Part shown: positions 55,501-62,680 of the stretch, one piece after another | Numbering within the stretch: the stretch's first letter is position 1 | Layout of the letters: every line of letters starts with the position of its first letter | NCBI RefSeq assembly: GCF_963966145.1 | Contig: NC_091049.1 | Coordinates: forward strand, 5,518,001-5,582,000 | DNA: 64,000 bases | Source of the DNA: Tenebrio molitor | Lineage: Eukaryota; Arthropoda; Insecta; Coleoptera; Tenebrionidae | Direction: 5' to 3' | Program-made: the position numbers and the translations under genes | The notes under the pieces: model-generated | The model's input: only the letters and a program-made list of their open reading frames with translations | What the model was told of the DNA's origin: nothing | Databases searched by the model: none

Positions 55501-58151
55501 GGTTGCATATTATCTAGGGGGATCACTATTTGTGGTTGCAGATTAAAACTCATGTTTATGATTTAATTTTTGTATAATTTGTAAAATGTAAACAAAAAAG
55601 TTTATGAATCAACTCGTGGAAAAATTGATAACAAATATTATATGTACAACATTTTTTATTTTATACACACAGAAGTTAAATTGGGTACAAAACAACTCGA
55701 TACTTTTGGATTCAATCGTTAATTTAAAAAAAAATAAAATAAAATAATCAACACCGCACTTTTCACCTAAAAAAAAATTACAGTGACATCGACAATAATT
55801 GTCAGTTCACGTGAAAGCGGCAAAAATTTCATAACATGGACATGGCCTGCTTCGACTACAATCATTTCTAATAACCATGTATCTTGCAAGAGAAAAGGTC
55901 TTCCTTCTTGGCGTATTTTTTTTATTTCCCGTAAATATCTTCTTCGCCAAGATATGTCTTCTCTTTCTATTAACAGGCTTTTTCTGTTTCGTTATTTGTG
56001 CTATTTGAAATAAACATAGATTTCAATGTTTACAGTTAATTGAAAACAATGTATGTACTTACTTGAATTTTAATTCGTGTAAAACATTATAAAGCTTAGA
56101 ACGACTGATGTTTGGAATTTCTTCATTGTTTTGCACTTCCCTGTACACAGCATCAATTGTAGGAATTCCGTTTGCAGAGAAAAATGAGTGCACTGTTTTT
56201 CGAATAAGATATTTTTGATGTTCATCCATTTCCTATCAGGTTTCTTCGGTGCCTGTAATTGCCCATACTTCTTTTCTTCCGCCAAGTATCATTGAATGGT
56301 TCTAAATCCACAACCTTCAACACAAAGTAATTAAGCTGTGATACAACAAAAAAAAACTCAGAAATCAATACCAGTATAATCTGCAGTTTTTTCCATTTGA
56401 GTCGTCTTGGTTAACTCGGCAAAATCCTTGGAGATCCCACGAAATACTTTAACGATCATTTCTTTCTCGGCTTGTGAGAAATTTGCTATAAATATGCATT
56501 AATAAAAAAACTGTTACTTGATGTTAGCATAAATCCAACTTACGCCGTTTGGTGATCGAAATTAAGACATCTTGTTGACATATAAAAACTTCTTAACCTC
56601 TAAGAACTGTTTTTTTAATAAATAAACGGACACAACACAAAATACACACAAAACACGAAAGGAAAACTAAGACACGATGAAACAAAAATGGCAGCTTGGA
56701 CCTGATTGACAGTACAGAACACTGTAATATTGCACGTTTCTCTAGTGTAAGTAGAAAAATAAAGTAACCAATAGGAAAGAGGCATTTCGTTTCAGGATTT
56801 TGTAAATGCGCACGCACGCGCCTACCAGGAAAAAATAGACTATAGCTAATGCGACTGGCCTTATAAGAGACTTTGTCTCTTTCGATCAAGGAGGCCATGG
56901 GCAGATGTATAGTGAAATATGTCAATCATCAAGACGGCGGTGGTCCAACCCTTAAATTCTGTCAAAAGTGGGCGCGCTTTATTAGAAAAGTCAAATTGTG
57001 TAAATTTATTGAAAATACTCGAAAAATAAACTACAATGGCAGAAATTTCAATATTGTTGAAAACGCAAACAATTTTTGCCTATGGAGAGTGTCGTAAGAA
57101 CTTCAATGACACAGTTCATTTTTTCGTGGAACACTATCCGAATGTAGGCTTTACAGAGTTCACCATGGGAGTTCACAGAGTCGTCTATTTATTTGAAGAC
57201 ACAGGAAGCGTACGTGAACTAAATTACCTTACTAAAATATCGCGATCGTGTTTTAGTCCTTTATGGAAGAATTAAAGCGCATCCAGTATAATAAATTACC
57301 TACGTCCAAATGTTGTCTTTAACTTTGTAAGTGTTTCTAATGAGGTTAGAAAGATAGACGTCAAATATCTATGTAACCTGCGTTTGTGCGAAGAGGCGTA
57401 ACCAAAATTCGGCGATAGTGCGCGTTTGTTTCATACGCGTCTACGTTTTTGCATCTGCAGCCACGTTTAACACAGTTTTTTTCTTTTTTCTTGCAAACCA
57501 GACGTCTTTCAAGGACGAGTTTCTCCTTACAGCATTTTTTATTGATGATTAATTTTTTGTTATAATTTTAAAGTGATTCAATATTTTAAAGACATGTAAA
57601 AATTACGTTTTTAAGATTGGTTTATTGGATTAATGGGATTTTACTCTTCACCGTATAAAATATCTGCATTTTAAATTTCACAAAAATTCGTTGGAAATTA
57701 TCCGAGATATTAGGCTCAAAAGCCTTAGCTGAGACACCTGTATAAATCGGAGAGACTTACGAGTGGTGAATCCCCTCTGTCATCTCGACGAAGTGATACG
57801 TAAGGTTAGGTATAGATTCCATAAGTTCTTCCATTCCCTCGCCTTCCAATCCATACACGATCGTCAACGGTTTTGTGCTGAAACTTGAAATGCGCATCGA
57901 CTGGGCAAGAAAAGTCCGGTCACTCACCCCAAAGCTCGTGCGTTATACTGGTCCATCAACCAGGCCGGGTTGATAATAAAATTTAGCTGGAGGGAGCATT
58001 TTAACTGTCCCAAACTTGGGCACAGCAAATCTGCGAAATTCACGTTATCGGGGTCTCCCAGCGTGTCGGGTAGGTCCGGGATCGTGTTGAAAAAAACGTT
58101 GTAAGGGGCCGCCCGTTCCAATTTTTCCAGCATGGTTAGGGGTTCTTCCAT
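46535..58151 (-). CDS. Tdp1: Tyrosyl-DNA phosphodiesterase 1, paralogue B (10-kb intron)
   Basis: Exons 58151-57928, 57877-57761, 47608-47513, 47461-46916 and 46865-46535 join in frame to 437 aa. Tdp1 hydrolyses the bond between DNA 3' ends and a topoisomerase I tyrosine. Both catalytic triads are present: H113-S-K115 with N134 (HHSKIGIYVY, STANL), and H343-T-K345 with N366 (MPHTKSY, TSAN). LLCPSLGQLKCSLQLNF and LPKFFDE match copy C. The protein starts at an ATG inside what is exon 3 of copy C, so it lacks the PBZ finger; a possible noncoding first exon ends at the GTAAGT near 58310. Intron 2 is 10.15 kb instead of about 50 nt, entirely because of a transposon nest, yet both splice sites and phase are intact. 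Whether transcription crosses this intron efficiently cannot be told. Confidence 0.85.
47886..48005. repeat. GNA-core palindrome 6
   Basis: Arms GAAGTCCGTTAGGATAGCCT..GCC and complement, about 55 bp. Centre (47941-47956): GAGCTCGCAGAGCGAG, i.e. GAG, stem CTC, triloop GCA, stem GAG, CGAG. It has the longest stem of the set. Confidence 0.8.
48158..48520. repeat. Tandem duplication, unit about 173 bp
   Basis: TTTGTCAGATTTGTTCAACG is followed by TTAACTTTCCGTTGAAAATA, AAGATATTCCCGATGTCC and GCAAAATCGCGCTTGTGT in the first unit, and in the same order with few changes in the second. A separate small palindrome with CATAACGGCCG arms lies at 48637-48696. Confidence 0.7.
48850..49932. mobile_element. 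1.1-kb element with about 32-bp inverted repeats, TA target
   Basis: Ends (C)GGTGATCAAGAAGGACTG..TTTAAG match in mirror orientation, with TA immediately outside at 48848-48849 and 49933-49934. It has no convincing coding frame but contains two hairpin-rich blocks (49370-49492 and 49557-49680). Confidence 0.75.
49370..49680. repeat. Two adjacent palindromic blocks
   Basis: The first repeats TTATCCCACTCA / TGAGTGG..ATAAG words in both orientations. The second (49557-49680) has arms ACACGTGGGCTAAAGCATAT..TACAGGAAACTCGTGTG and complement; its centre, on the minus strand, is ACGAGGGCGTTAGCCTCGTG, a GC-stem hairpin with a GTTA loop rather than GNA. Confidence 0.6.
50032..50937. other. GC-rich, hairpin-rich noncoding island between 16-bp direct repeats
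   Basis: Composition jumps from AT-rich to strongly GC-rich for about 0.95 kb and then back. TGTCTATAGCGGCCTG occurs at 50032-50047 and again at 50922-50937. Repeated C-rich hairpin modules lie between: CGGGGAGCTGTCT(G/A)CTCCCC twice; GTCCACCTT(T/C)CGGGGAC twice; a CCCCCGAAGGGGACC hairpin; and a long stem at 50846-50915 (GGTGTACACTCACGATCTCG with complement). All six frames are broken by stops and no protein is recognisable. It is neither rRNA nor tRNA as far as I can judge. It looks like the structured untranslated region of a retroelement, or a structured RNA, but I cannot name it. Confidence 0.6.
51899..54003. mobile_element. Second P-type element nested in the first
   Basis: Ends AAGGCCATCTGAATCAAAAA continuing GCTACGCTTATAAGGCC..CAAT and an exact complement at 53958-54003. 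The octamer GACATCCC flanks it at 51891-51898 and 54004-54011. No transposase domain was found in its interior, so it is probably non-autonomous. Confidence 0.8.
51952..53299. mobile_element. Third-level inverted-repeat element
   Basis: AGGCTCTGCCATTTCTATTG continuing AAACACCACCTGTTG at 51952-51986 is mirrored at 53265-53299 with one mismatch and one base missing. The interior is AT-rich; a hydrophobic frame at 53485 lies outside it. I could not define a target duplication. Confidence 0.6.
54104..54850 (+). pseudogene. THAP-domain P-type transposase remnant
   Basis: From the ATG at 54104 the frame encodes a THAP zinc finger: KCCIKSCNSS, FHSMPADAN, LWKKFLLENT, then after a small intron (about 54244-54287) CSSQHFTADNF and the family's GAIPSLF box. 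The zinc ligands C-x4-C are present; the C-x-x-H pair is C-S-S-Q-H, one residue longer than usual. A second block (54463-54661) and a third (about 54666-54842, GSAATAFLCGYLILKLK, CDICLSTLCD) match the C-terminal part of P/THAP9-type transposases. The catalytic core is missing and stops intervene. Confidence 0.65.
55399..56838 (-). mobile_element. 1.4-kb DDE transposon nested near the P-element right end
   Basis: Ends AGTCTATTTTTTCCTGGTAG continuing GCGCGTGCGTGCGCAT and exact complement at 56801-56838. It carries transposase-type coding remnants on the minus strand (next entry). Confidence 0.75.
55783..56480 (-). pseudogene. DDE transposase remnant
   Basis: Minus-strand exons read through SQAEKEMIVKVFRGISKDFA at 56460-56360, an N-terminal region KKYGQLQAPKKPDRK at about 56270, HSFFSANGIPTIDAVYREVQ at 56190-56130, and WRRRYLREIKKIRQEGRPFL followed by LQDTWLL near 55950-55870. 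This order resembles insect transposases with an RYLR-x-I..RP..Y-x-DETW block. Here the DETW is degraded to QDTW and several frame changes separate the pieces, so it is inactive. Confidence 0.55.
57036..57275 (+). pseudogene. Transposon helix-turn-helix (DUF4817-like) fragment
   Basis: An 80-codon frame from ATG contains TIFAYGECRKNFNDTVHFFV, EHYPNVGFTEFT and FEDTGSVRE. The form YGEC..N...FF.E.YPN......FEDTGSV is the DNA-binding domain found at the start of many insect mariner-like transposases. It stops where a catalytic domain should begin, close to the right end of the 10-kb element. Confidence 0.6.
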
Positions 58152-58439
58152 CGCGGGATTTTTATTGTCGAACGATTTGCACAGCTGCACTGAACGTAAA
58201 TGAACCGTATCTGCGTTGCATCAACGATAATTAAAAAAATTATCAGTTTCCTTGTGCTTAAATACAGGTAAGGGTCCAGGGATTTTGACATTGTCGGGTT
58301 GGCAGCACTTACCTCGAAAAATACATGTTTTCCTGTACTTAACTTGAATGTTGTTCGCTGCTTGAACGTTTGTTGAGATAACAAGTACGTCGTTTTCTTT
58401 AATTATCTCGGATGAGTTACATTTTTTATCTTGTTTTTA

Positions 58440-58720
58440 ATAATTTGTGTCGGGTAAGTTTGGGATTGTGTTGAGAAAAAAAACGCACTGTCCTTGACGG
58501 CATTCTGTGGGGTCTTTCATCGCAGCACTTTTATCGTCCAAGAACTTATTTTACCTTTACAAACGTACATAAATAATGATCTGCATTGTCAACTTTTAAT
58601 TAAAAAAAATAATATCGGTTTCATTGTACGTCAATTAAAAATAGAATGATTTTGACATTGGCGATATTTATCTTGAAAAATTTCTCGATTCAATAGTTTT
58701 ATCTTGACACGTGTTTAGAT
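58440..58720 (-). pseudogene. Relic of a fourth Tdp1 copy
   Basis: The run GTGTCGGGTAAGTTTGGGAT, TGTGTTGAGAAAAAAAACG, TCTTTCATCGCAGCACTTTT and ATGATCTGCATTGTCAAC parallels, in order and spacing, the first coding exon and 5' flank of Tdp1-B at 58062-58330. It is full of substitutions and lacks the remaining exons. It lies between copies B and C, as expected for unequal exchange within the array. Confidence 0.6.
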
Positions 58721-58919
58721 TATAATGTAACAAATACATTAGTGTGTCATATATGGTTTAGATAATCTTAATGTTATTTTACTTTAACTACGTATTACCT
58801 AGGATGAATCACATTTGACGTGTTTTTTTTTTTATTACTTTGTGTTGGCAGGACTGAACTCGAACTGTCAATAAAAACGAAACGGGTAAAACTGAAGTGA
58901 ACAGAGGATTACAACTTTA

Positions 58920-60866
58920 TTAGTTACACCATGGATAGTCGCTCGACTTGTACTCGGTTAGCGGCAGATCGTACATAAACGGAAACACTTTTGCATTCTT
59001 ACTGTTCAAAGTCGTCGCAATTTCAAAATACTCTTGATCGAAAAACTTCGGCAGGAACATGACCCCAGCCTCGTAGCTCCTCACGTACGCCGCTTTGTCC
59101 TTCTGCAAGTTGCCGCCCCACGCCGACTTGGAAATGTTGGCGCTGGTGAGCAGAAACCACGCCAACTTGGTCAGACACGGTGACACCCGACAGTACGTCT
59201 TGATGTGGGGCATCGCCCGACTCCTGCTCAACCTGTCGGCTTTCCACTGGCTGCAAATCGACCCTCACGAAACGTACACCTCTCCGAGTGTCCTACTTAC
59301 TACAGATACGTCTGGAACCACCTTTGTTTTTCGTTCGTCTGCTTCGAGTACGGCAGGCAACCCCCGCTCTCCGGGCCGAAGTACCCGTTCATGACGTTCT
59401 CGACCGTGGGGAAGATCACGTTGAGGGTGGCGTTCGAGTTCGACACCAGTTGCGTATTTTTGTGACCCGAGAGGCTTCTCAGGAGGGTGCCGCGCAACCA
59501 ATCGGCGGGAGATTTACCCAACGAGCCGATGCTGGACGCTTGGGCGATGACGCCCCACGACAGGGGGCCCTCGGTGTCGGGGCCGGATTTGGCGGGGAGG
59601 GTGCAATGCTGCGACAAGAGGTGGCCCACGTGGTGCACGTGACTTCCAGCACTTTCGGGGTAGTGCTTCCCTGGAACCGAAGTCACCAGGAAGACTTTGA
59701 CGTCACTGAAGTCGGCGTTTTTCACGTAGTGGATCCACTGTTTCAAAATCGGTAAGTTGTAGTGTCTCAGGTACGACAAAAGGCACTTTTTGAAACCGGT
59801 CGGGGATTCCCCGTCGTTCTCCGATTTGCCCTCGGGGAGTTGGCGACAAACGGGGCTCAACCACAACCTTCAAGATTAAAATTATGACAGAATTTTGCGG
59901 CAAAATTTCATACCCTTGGTTGTAATGGTTCCAGTCTTCATAGTAGAGATTCGCTGTTGAGACGACCACTCGCAGAGAATTGTCTTCGTAGACGTAAATA
60001 CCGATTTTGCTGCAAAACGAGACCGACTAACAAGTTATGAGGTAGACGGGACAACTCACGAGTGGTGGCACCCAAAGGGGTCCTTCATCTTGACAAAGTA
60101 ATGACTCACGTTTGGTAAATACCTGTCGATGTATTCCTTCATCTGTGGGAATTCATCAGCACACAAAATTGTCAACGGTTTTTTCCTAAAACGCAAATTA
60201 CATCGACGAATATTTTTATTAGCTTATTAGCGTGTCTCACCCCAAATTGCGCGCTTGATATTGTTCCATCAGCCACATTATGTCGATCATGAAATTTATT
60301 TGTAAGGAACATTTTAACTGTCCCAAACTGGGACACAACAAATCGGTAAATGTAATTGCGTTGGAATGTTTCAACGTGTCTGGGGATTTTGGAATAGTTG
60401 TGAAGAAAAAATTGTAAGGGGCTGCATTTTTCAATTTCTCTAGCATGGTCCCTGGTTTTGCCTCTTCAGAGGAGGAGTCACTCATTGTACTGCTGCTACT
60501 ACTGCTGGCCTTAATTTCAGGTTTCACGTTGAGCAGCGGCCGCAAAACCTCCAACTGTTCCAGGTAAACTGACTTGTTTTGAGGTAGGTTATCGGGGATT
60601 TGGTTTTTGTCCATTTTTAACCATTCCATTACTAAAACCAATTGTTTCATGCACAATTAAAGAACGTGCGTCGTTACTTACGGTGCGGATGGTCAAATTC
60701 TCTGAAATGGTGGGGATTGCGCCGGTAACACTTGGTGCCGTGGGGGCACTCTTCCAGTTTGATTTTTTTACTAGGACCGGCTAAAATTACGGCTGTCACG
60801 TAATCAACACAGTTAAGGGTCGAACTCACCATCGCTGTCTGATTTACGCTTTAAAAACGATTCCAT
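58920..60866 (-). CDS. Tdp1: Tyrosyl-DNA phosphodiesterase 1 with N-terminal PBZ finger, copy C
   Basis: Seven exons (60866-60830, 60780-60682, 60631-60241, 60185-60060, 60009-59914, 59867-59301, 59250-58920) encode 548 aa. It removes topoisomerase I peptides from DNA 3' ends in single-strand-break repair. Residues 24-43 form a PBZ finger, C24-x5-C30-x6-H37-x5-H43 with CYRRNPHH, the poly(ADP-ribose)-binding module known from APLF and CHFR. A Ser-rich linker (SSSSSSTMSDSSSEEAKPG) precedes the phosphodiesterase. Catalytic triads: H217-S-K219 with N238 and H454-I-K456 with N477; the 23-residue H-to-N spacing of the second triad equals human (H493, N516). AATAAA follows the stop almost at once. 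Its promoter faces the LRR gene across 0.6 kb. PBZ would direct the enzyme to PARP-marked breaks; this is inferred from the module. Confidence 0.92.
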
Positions 60867-61459
60867 AGCTGTTGTTGAAGAAGTAAATAAAGTGAGGTTA
60901 GAATTTTGAAATTTTTAGTTGCGTTTTGTTAGGTTGGTAGTGACAGAAGTCATCTAAAATTTTTTGAGAAATATTTAAAAAAATCGTGAGACTCCGAAAG
61001 AGGAGATGCAGAGTTGAAAATCGTTTCCACTATTCTAATGGCGGCTTCTCTGGTTCTTTTCTGTATTTTTTTTTTTTGTTTAAATCAAAATGGACCCAAA
61101 AAATTCGAAGAGTGAAATGTTCTCTGTTTGCTCTGGGCGCTCATCTGATGATCTGCTGATGTAGGTACTTTAGTCCAATCTACATCTATCACGTCTACGT
61201 TTATTTGTGTCGGTTCTTCGGCAGCCTGTTTCTGTTTCTAGCCCAAGCTTGTCGTTAAAAGCACCGGAAATAAAAATTCGTGACATCGATGCTCCCAGCT
61301 GATGTAAGATGTAATTATTTATAATAATGAGTAAACAAAACGCGATTTCGCGGAATGCTAATGACACAAAACACGTTTGGGGCGACCTTGAGGCGAGATC
61401 TCCAATAGTGTGCGTGACCCTCCAGTTGTGTCTTCACAGTTTATCGTCCAAGCTAGGGA
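60867..61459. other. Shared upstream region of Tdp1-C and the LRR gene
   Basis: Divergent promoter interval of about 590 bp. No gene seen. It contains a poly-T tract near 61070 and short open frames without domains. Confidence 0.4.
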
Positions 61460-62359
61460 ATGAGGCTGATCACGGTATTATTTGTGTTAGAAGGCGTCAA
61501 TTTGGGGTTTTCGGCCGTCTGCAGGAAAGAATTCGAAGAGACGGTCTGCGAGAATTTCACATTTACCCCTGAAACAGTCCTCGACAGTGCTACCAACAAG
61601 ATATTAATCAAGAATGCGGAAGGCAAGATCATCCACGAGCATCTGTCCAATTTGGGGCTCGTGCAAGAGATAAAAATCACAGGGAGCGCGTTGTCAGACA
61701 TAGAACCCGGAGCCCTTTGTTGCGTACCCAACATAACGTCGTTCACTTTCATGGACAACAGAGCAATTCCAAAAGTCACATGGAAAATTTTCCAGGATTG
61801 CCAACACCTCAAGAAGGTCAATTTCGACGGGTCCGAGGTGCGAGTGGAAAATGGGGCCTTCGCCGACGCCCGGAATCTCCAAACTCTTTCGCTGAATGAG
61901 AGTGTTCTGCCGGATAATATAGAAAAGGCCACTTTTGAGGGTTTGACATCGTTAAGATCTTTGACCATTCGGCACTCGAAATTCACCAGAATCAAGGAAG
62001 ATGCTTTCGATGACCTGAAAAACTTGAAATTTCTAGATCTGCAAGGCAACAAGATCGAAACAATCGCACCTAACACGTTTAGGGGGTTGTTGCAACTGAA
62101 AGTGTTGAATTTGAGCGAGAACAAATTGAAGAATCTGACCTGGAGCGAATTCGATGGGTTGAAAGCGCTCAGAGTGCTCTTTTTGGAGCACAATGACTTC
62201 AACACCGTCAACGTAGACAAGCTGGTGGCTGGGGTTCCAGATTTGGAACGGATTTTCTTCAGTTACGATAAACTGACACCTGAAAGCAGGAAACGGGTCG
62301 AGGAAACACTCCCCAAGTTTAACATCACGTTCATTTACACCGGAAAACCGACAGATTAG
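61460..62359 (+). CDS. Secreted leucine-rich-repeat protein
   Basis: A single-exon gene of 299 aa. Residues 1-18 are a signal peptide (MRLITVLFVLEGVNLGFS); a CRKEFEETVCENF cysteine pair follows as an N-terminal cap. From about 70 to 270 there are eight or so 23-24-residue leucine-rich repeats, clearest at LQTLSLNESVLPDN, LRSLTIRHSKFTRI, LKFLDLQGNKIETI, LKVLNLSENKLKNL and LRVLFLEHNDFNTV. There is no transmembrane segment or C-terminal cysteine cap, so it is probably a free extracellular or haemolymph protein. An AATAAA at 62387 lies 28 nt after the stop. Insect LRR proteins of this type serve in recognition or adhesion, but no specific function can be assigned. Starting codon: first ATG of the frame. 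Confidence 0.85.
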   Translation: MRLITVLFVLEGVNLGFSAVCRKEFEETVCENFTFTPETVLDSATNKILIKNAEGKIIHEHLSNLGLVQEIKITGSALSDIEPGALCCVPNITSFTFMDNRAIPKVTWKIFQDCQHLKKVNFDGSEVRVENGAFADARNLQTLSLNESVLPDNIEKATFEGLTSLRSLTIRHSKFTRIKEDAFDDLKNLKFLDLQGNKIETIAPNTFRGLLQLKVLNLSENKLKNLTWSEFDGLKALRVLFLEHNDFNTVNVDKLVAGVPDLERIFFSYDKLTPESRKRVEETLPKFNITFIYTGKPTD

Positions 62360-62680
62360 ATGTGATTCTTTGTAAAATAATTTTTGGAAATAAAGTTTCA
62401 AATTCTGGTGATTTTTTGTTTTTTTTTGGGGAGCAGTGTCGCCAACCGCCGTTGACGTTTGTAGTTTTTGTGTGAAGGTTAAAACGTGTAAACAGAGATA
62501 TTAAAGTACGTATTTGGATTTTAATCGGCGTCAATTGATGTAACAATTTAGACGGAATTTTAAATTGATTAGTTGGGGTCCTGGGGATGAGTCTGCGTCA
62601 TTTGTAATTTAACCTTTGTGAAGGGTATGGTCATGGCTCGTTGTTAGCGGTGTTATTTTTAGTTTTAGTTTTGTTAAACA
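62360..62680. other. Short intergenic region before PhK gamma
   Basis: 3' end of the LRR gene (AATAAA at 62387-62392) and the upstream region/leader of the kinase gene. Nothing else seen. Confidence 0.4.

Larger units (their letters stand above)
51807..56899. mobile_element. P-superfamily DNA transposon with 8-bp target duplication
   Basis: The element begins CATGGCCTCC and ends in the complement; terminal inverted repeats run about 50 bp (GATCGAAAGAGACAAAGTCT, CTTATAAGGCCAGTCGCAT). It is flanked by identical GGCAGATG octamers at 51799-51806 and 56900-56907. An 8-bp duplication and a CATG start are P-element hallmarks, and a THAP-domain transposase remnant lies inside (54104-54850). Two other elements have inserted into it (51899-54003 and 55399-56838). 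Confidence 0.85.
47681..57740. mobile_element. 10-kb composite Tc1/mariner-type element in Tdp1-B intron 2
   Basis: The outer inverted repeats are about 100 bp: 47681-47780 (CAGGGTGTCTCAGCTAAGAC..GAGCCTAATATCTC) and the complement at 57642-57740. TA lies at both outer borders (47679-47680 and 57741-57742). Inside are further elements: one at 48850-49932, the GC-rich island at 50 kb, and a P-superfamily nest at 51.8-56.9 kb. A DUF4817-like helix-turn-helix frame near the right end (57036-57275) may be what is left of its own transposase. Confidence 0.75.
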
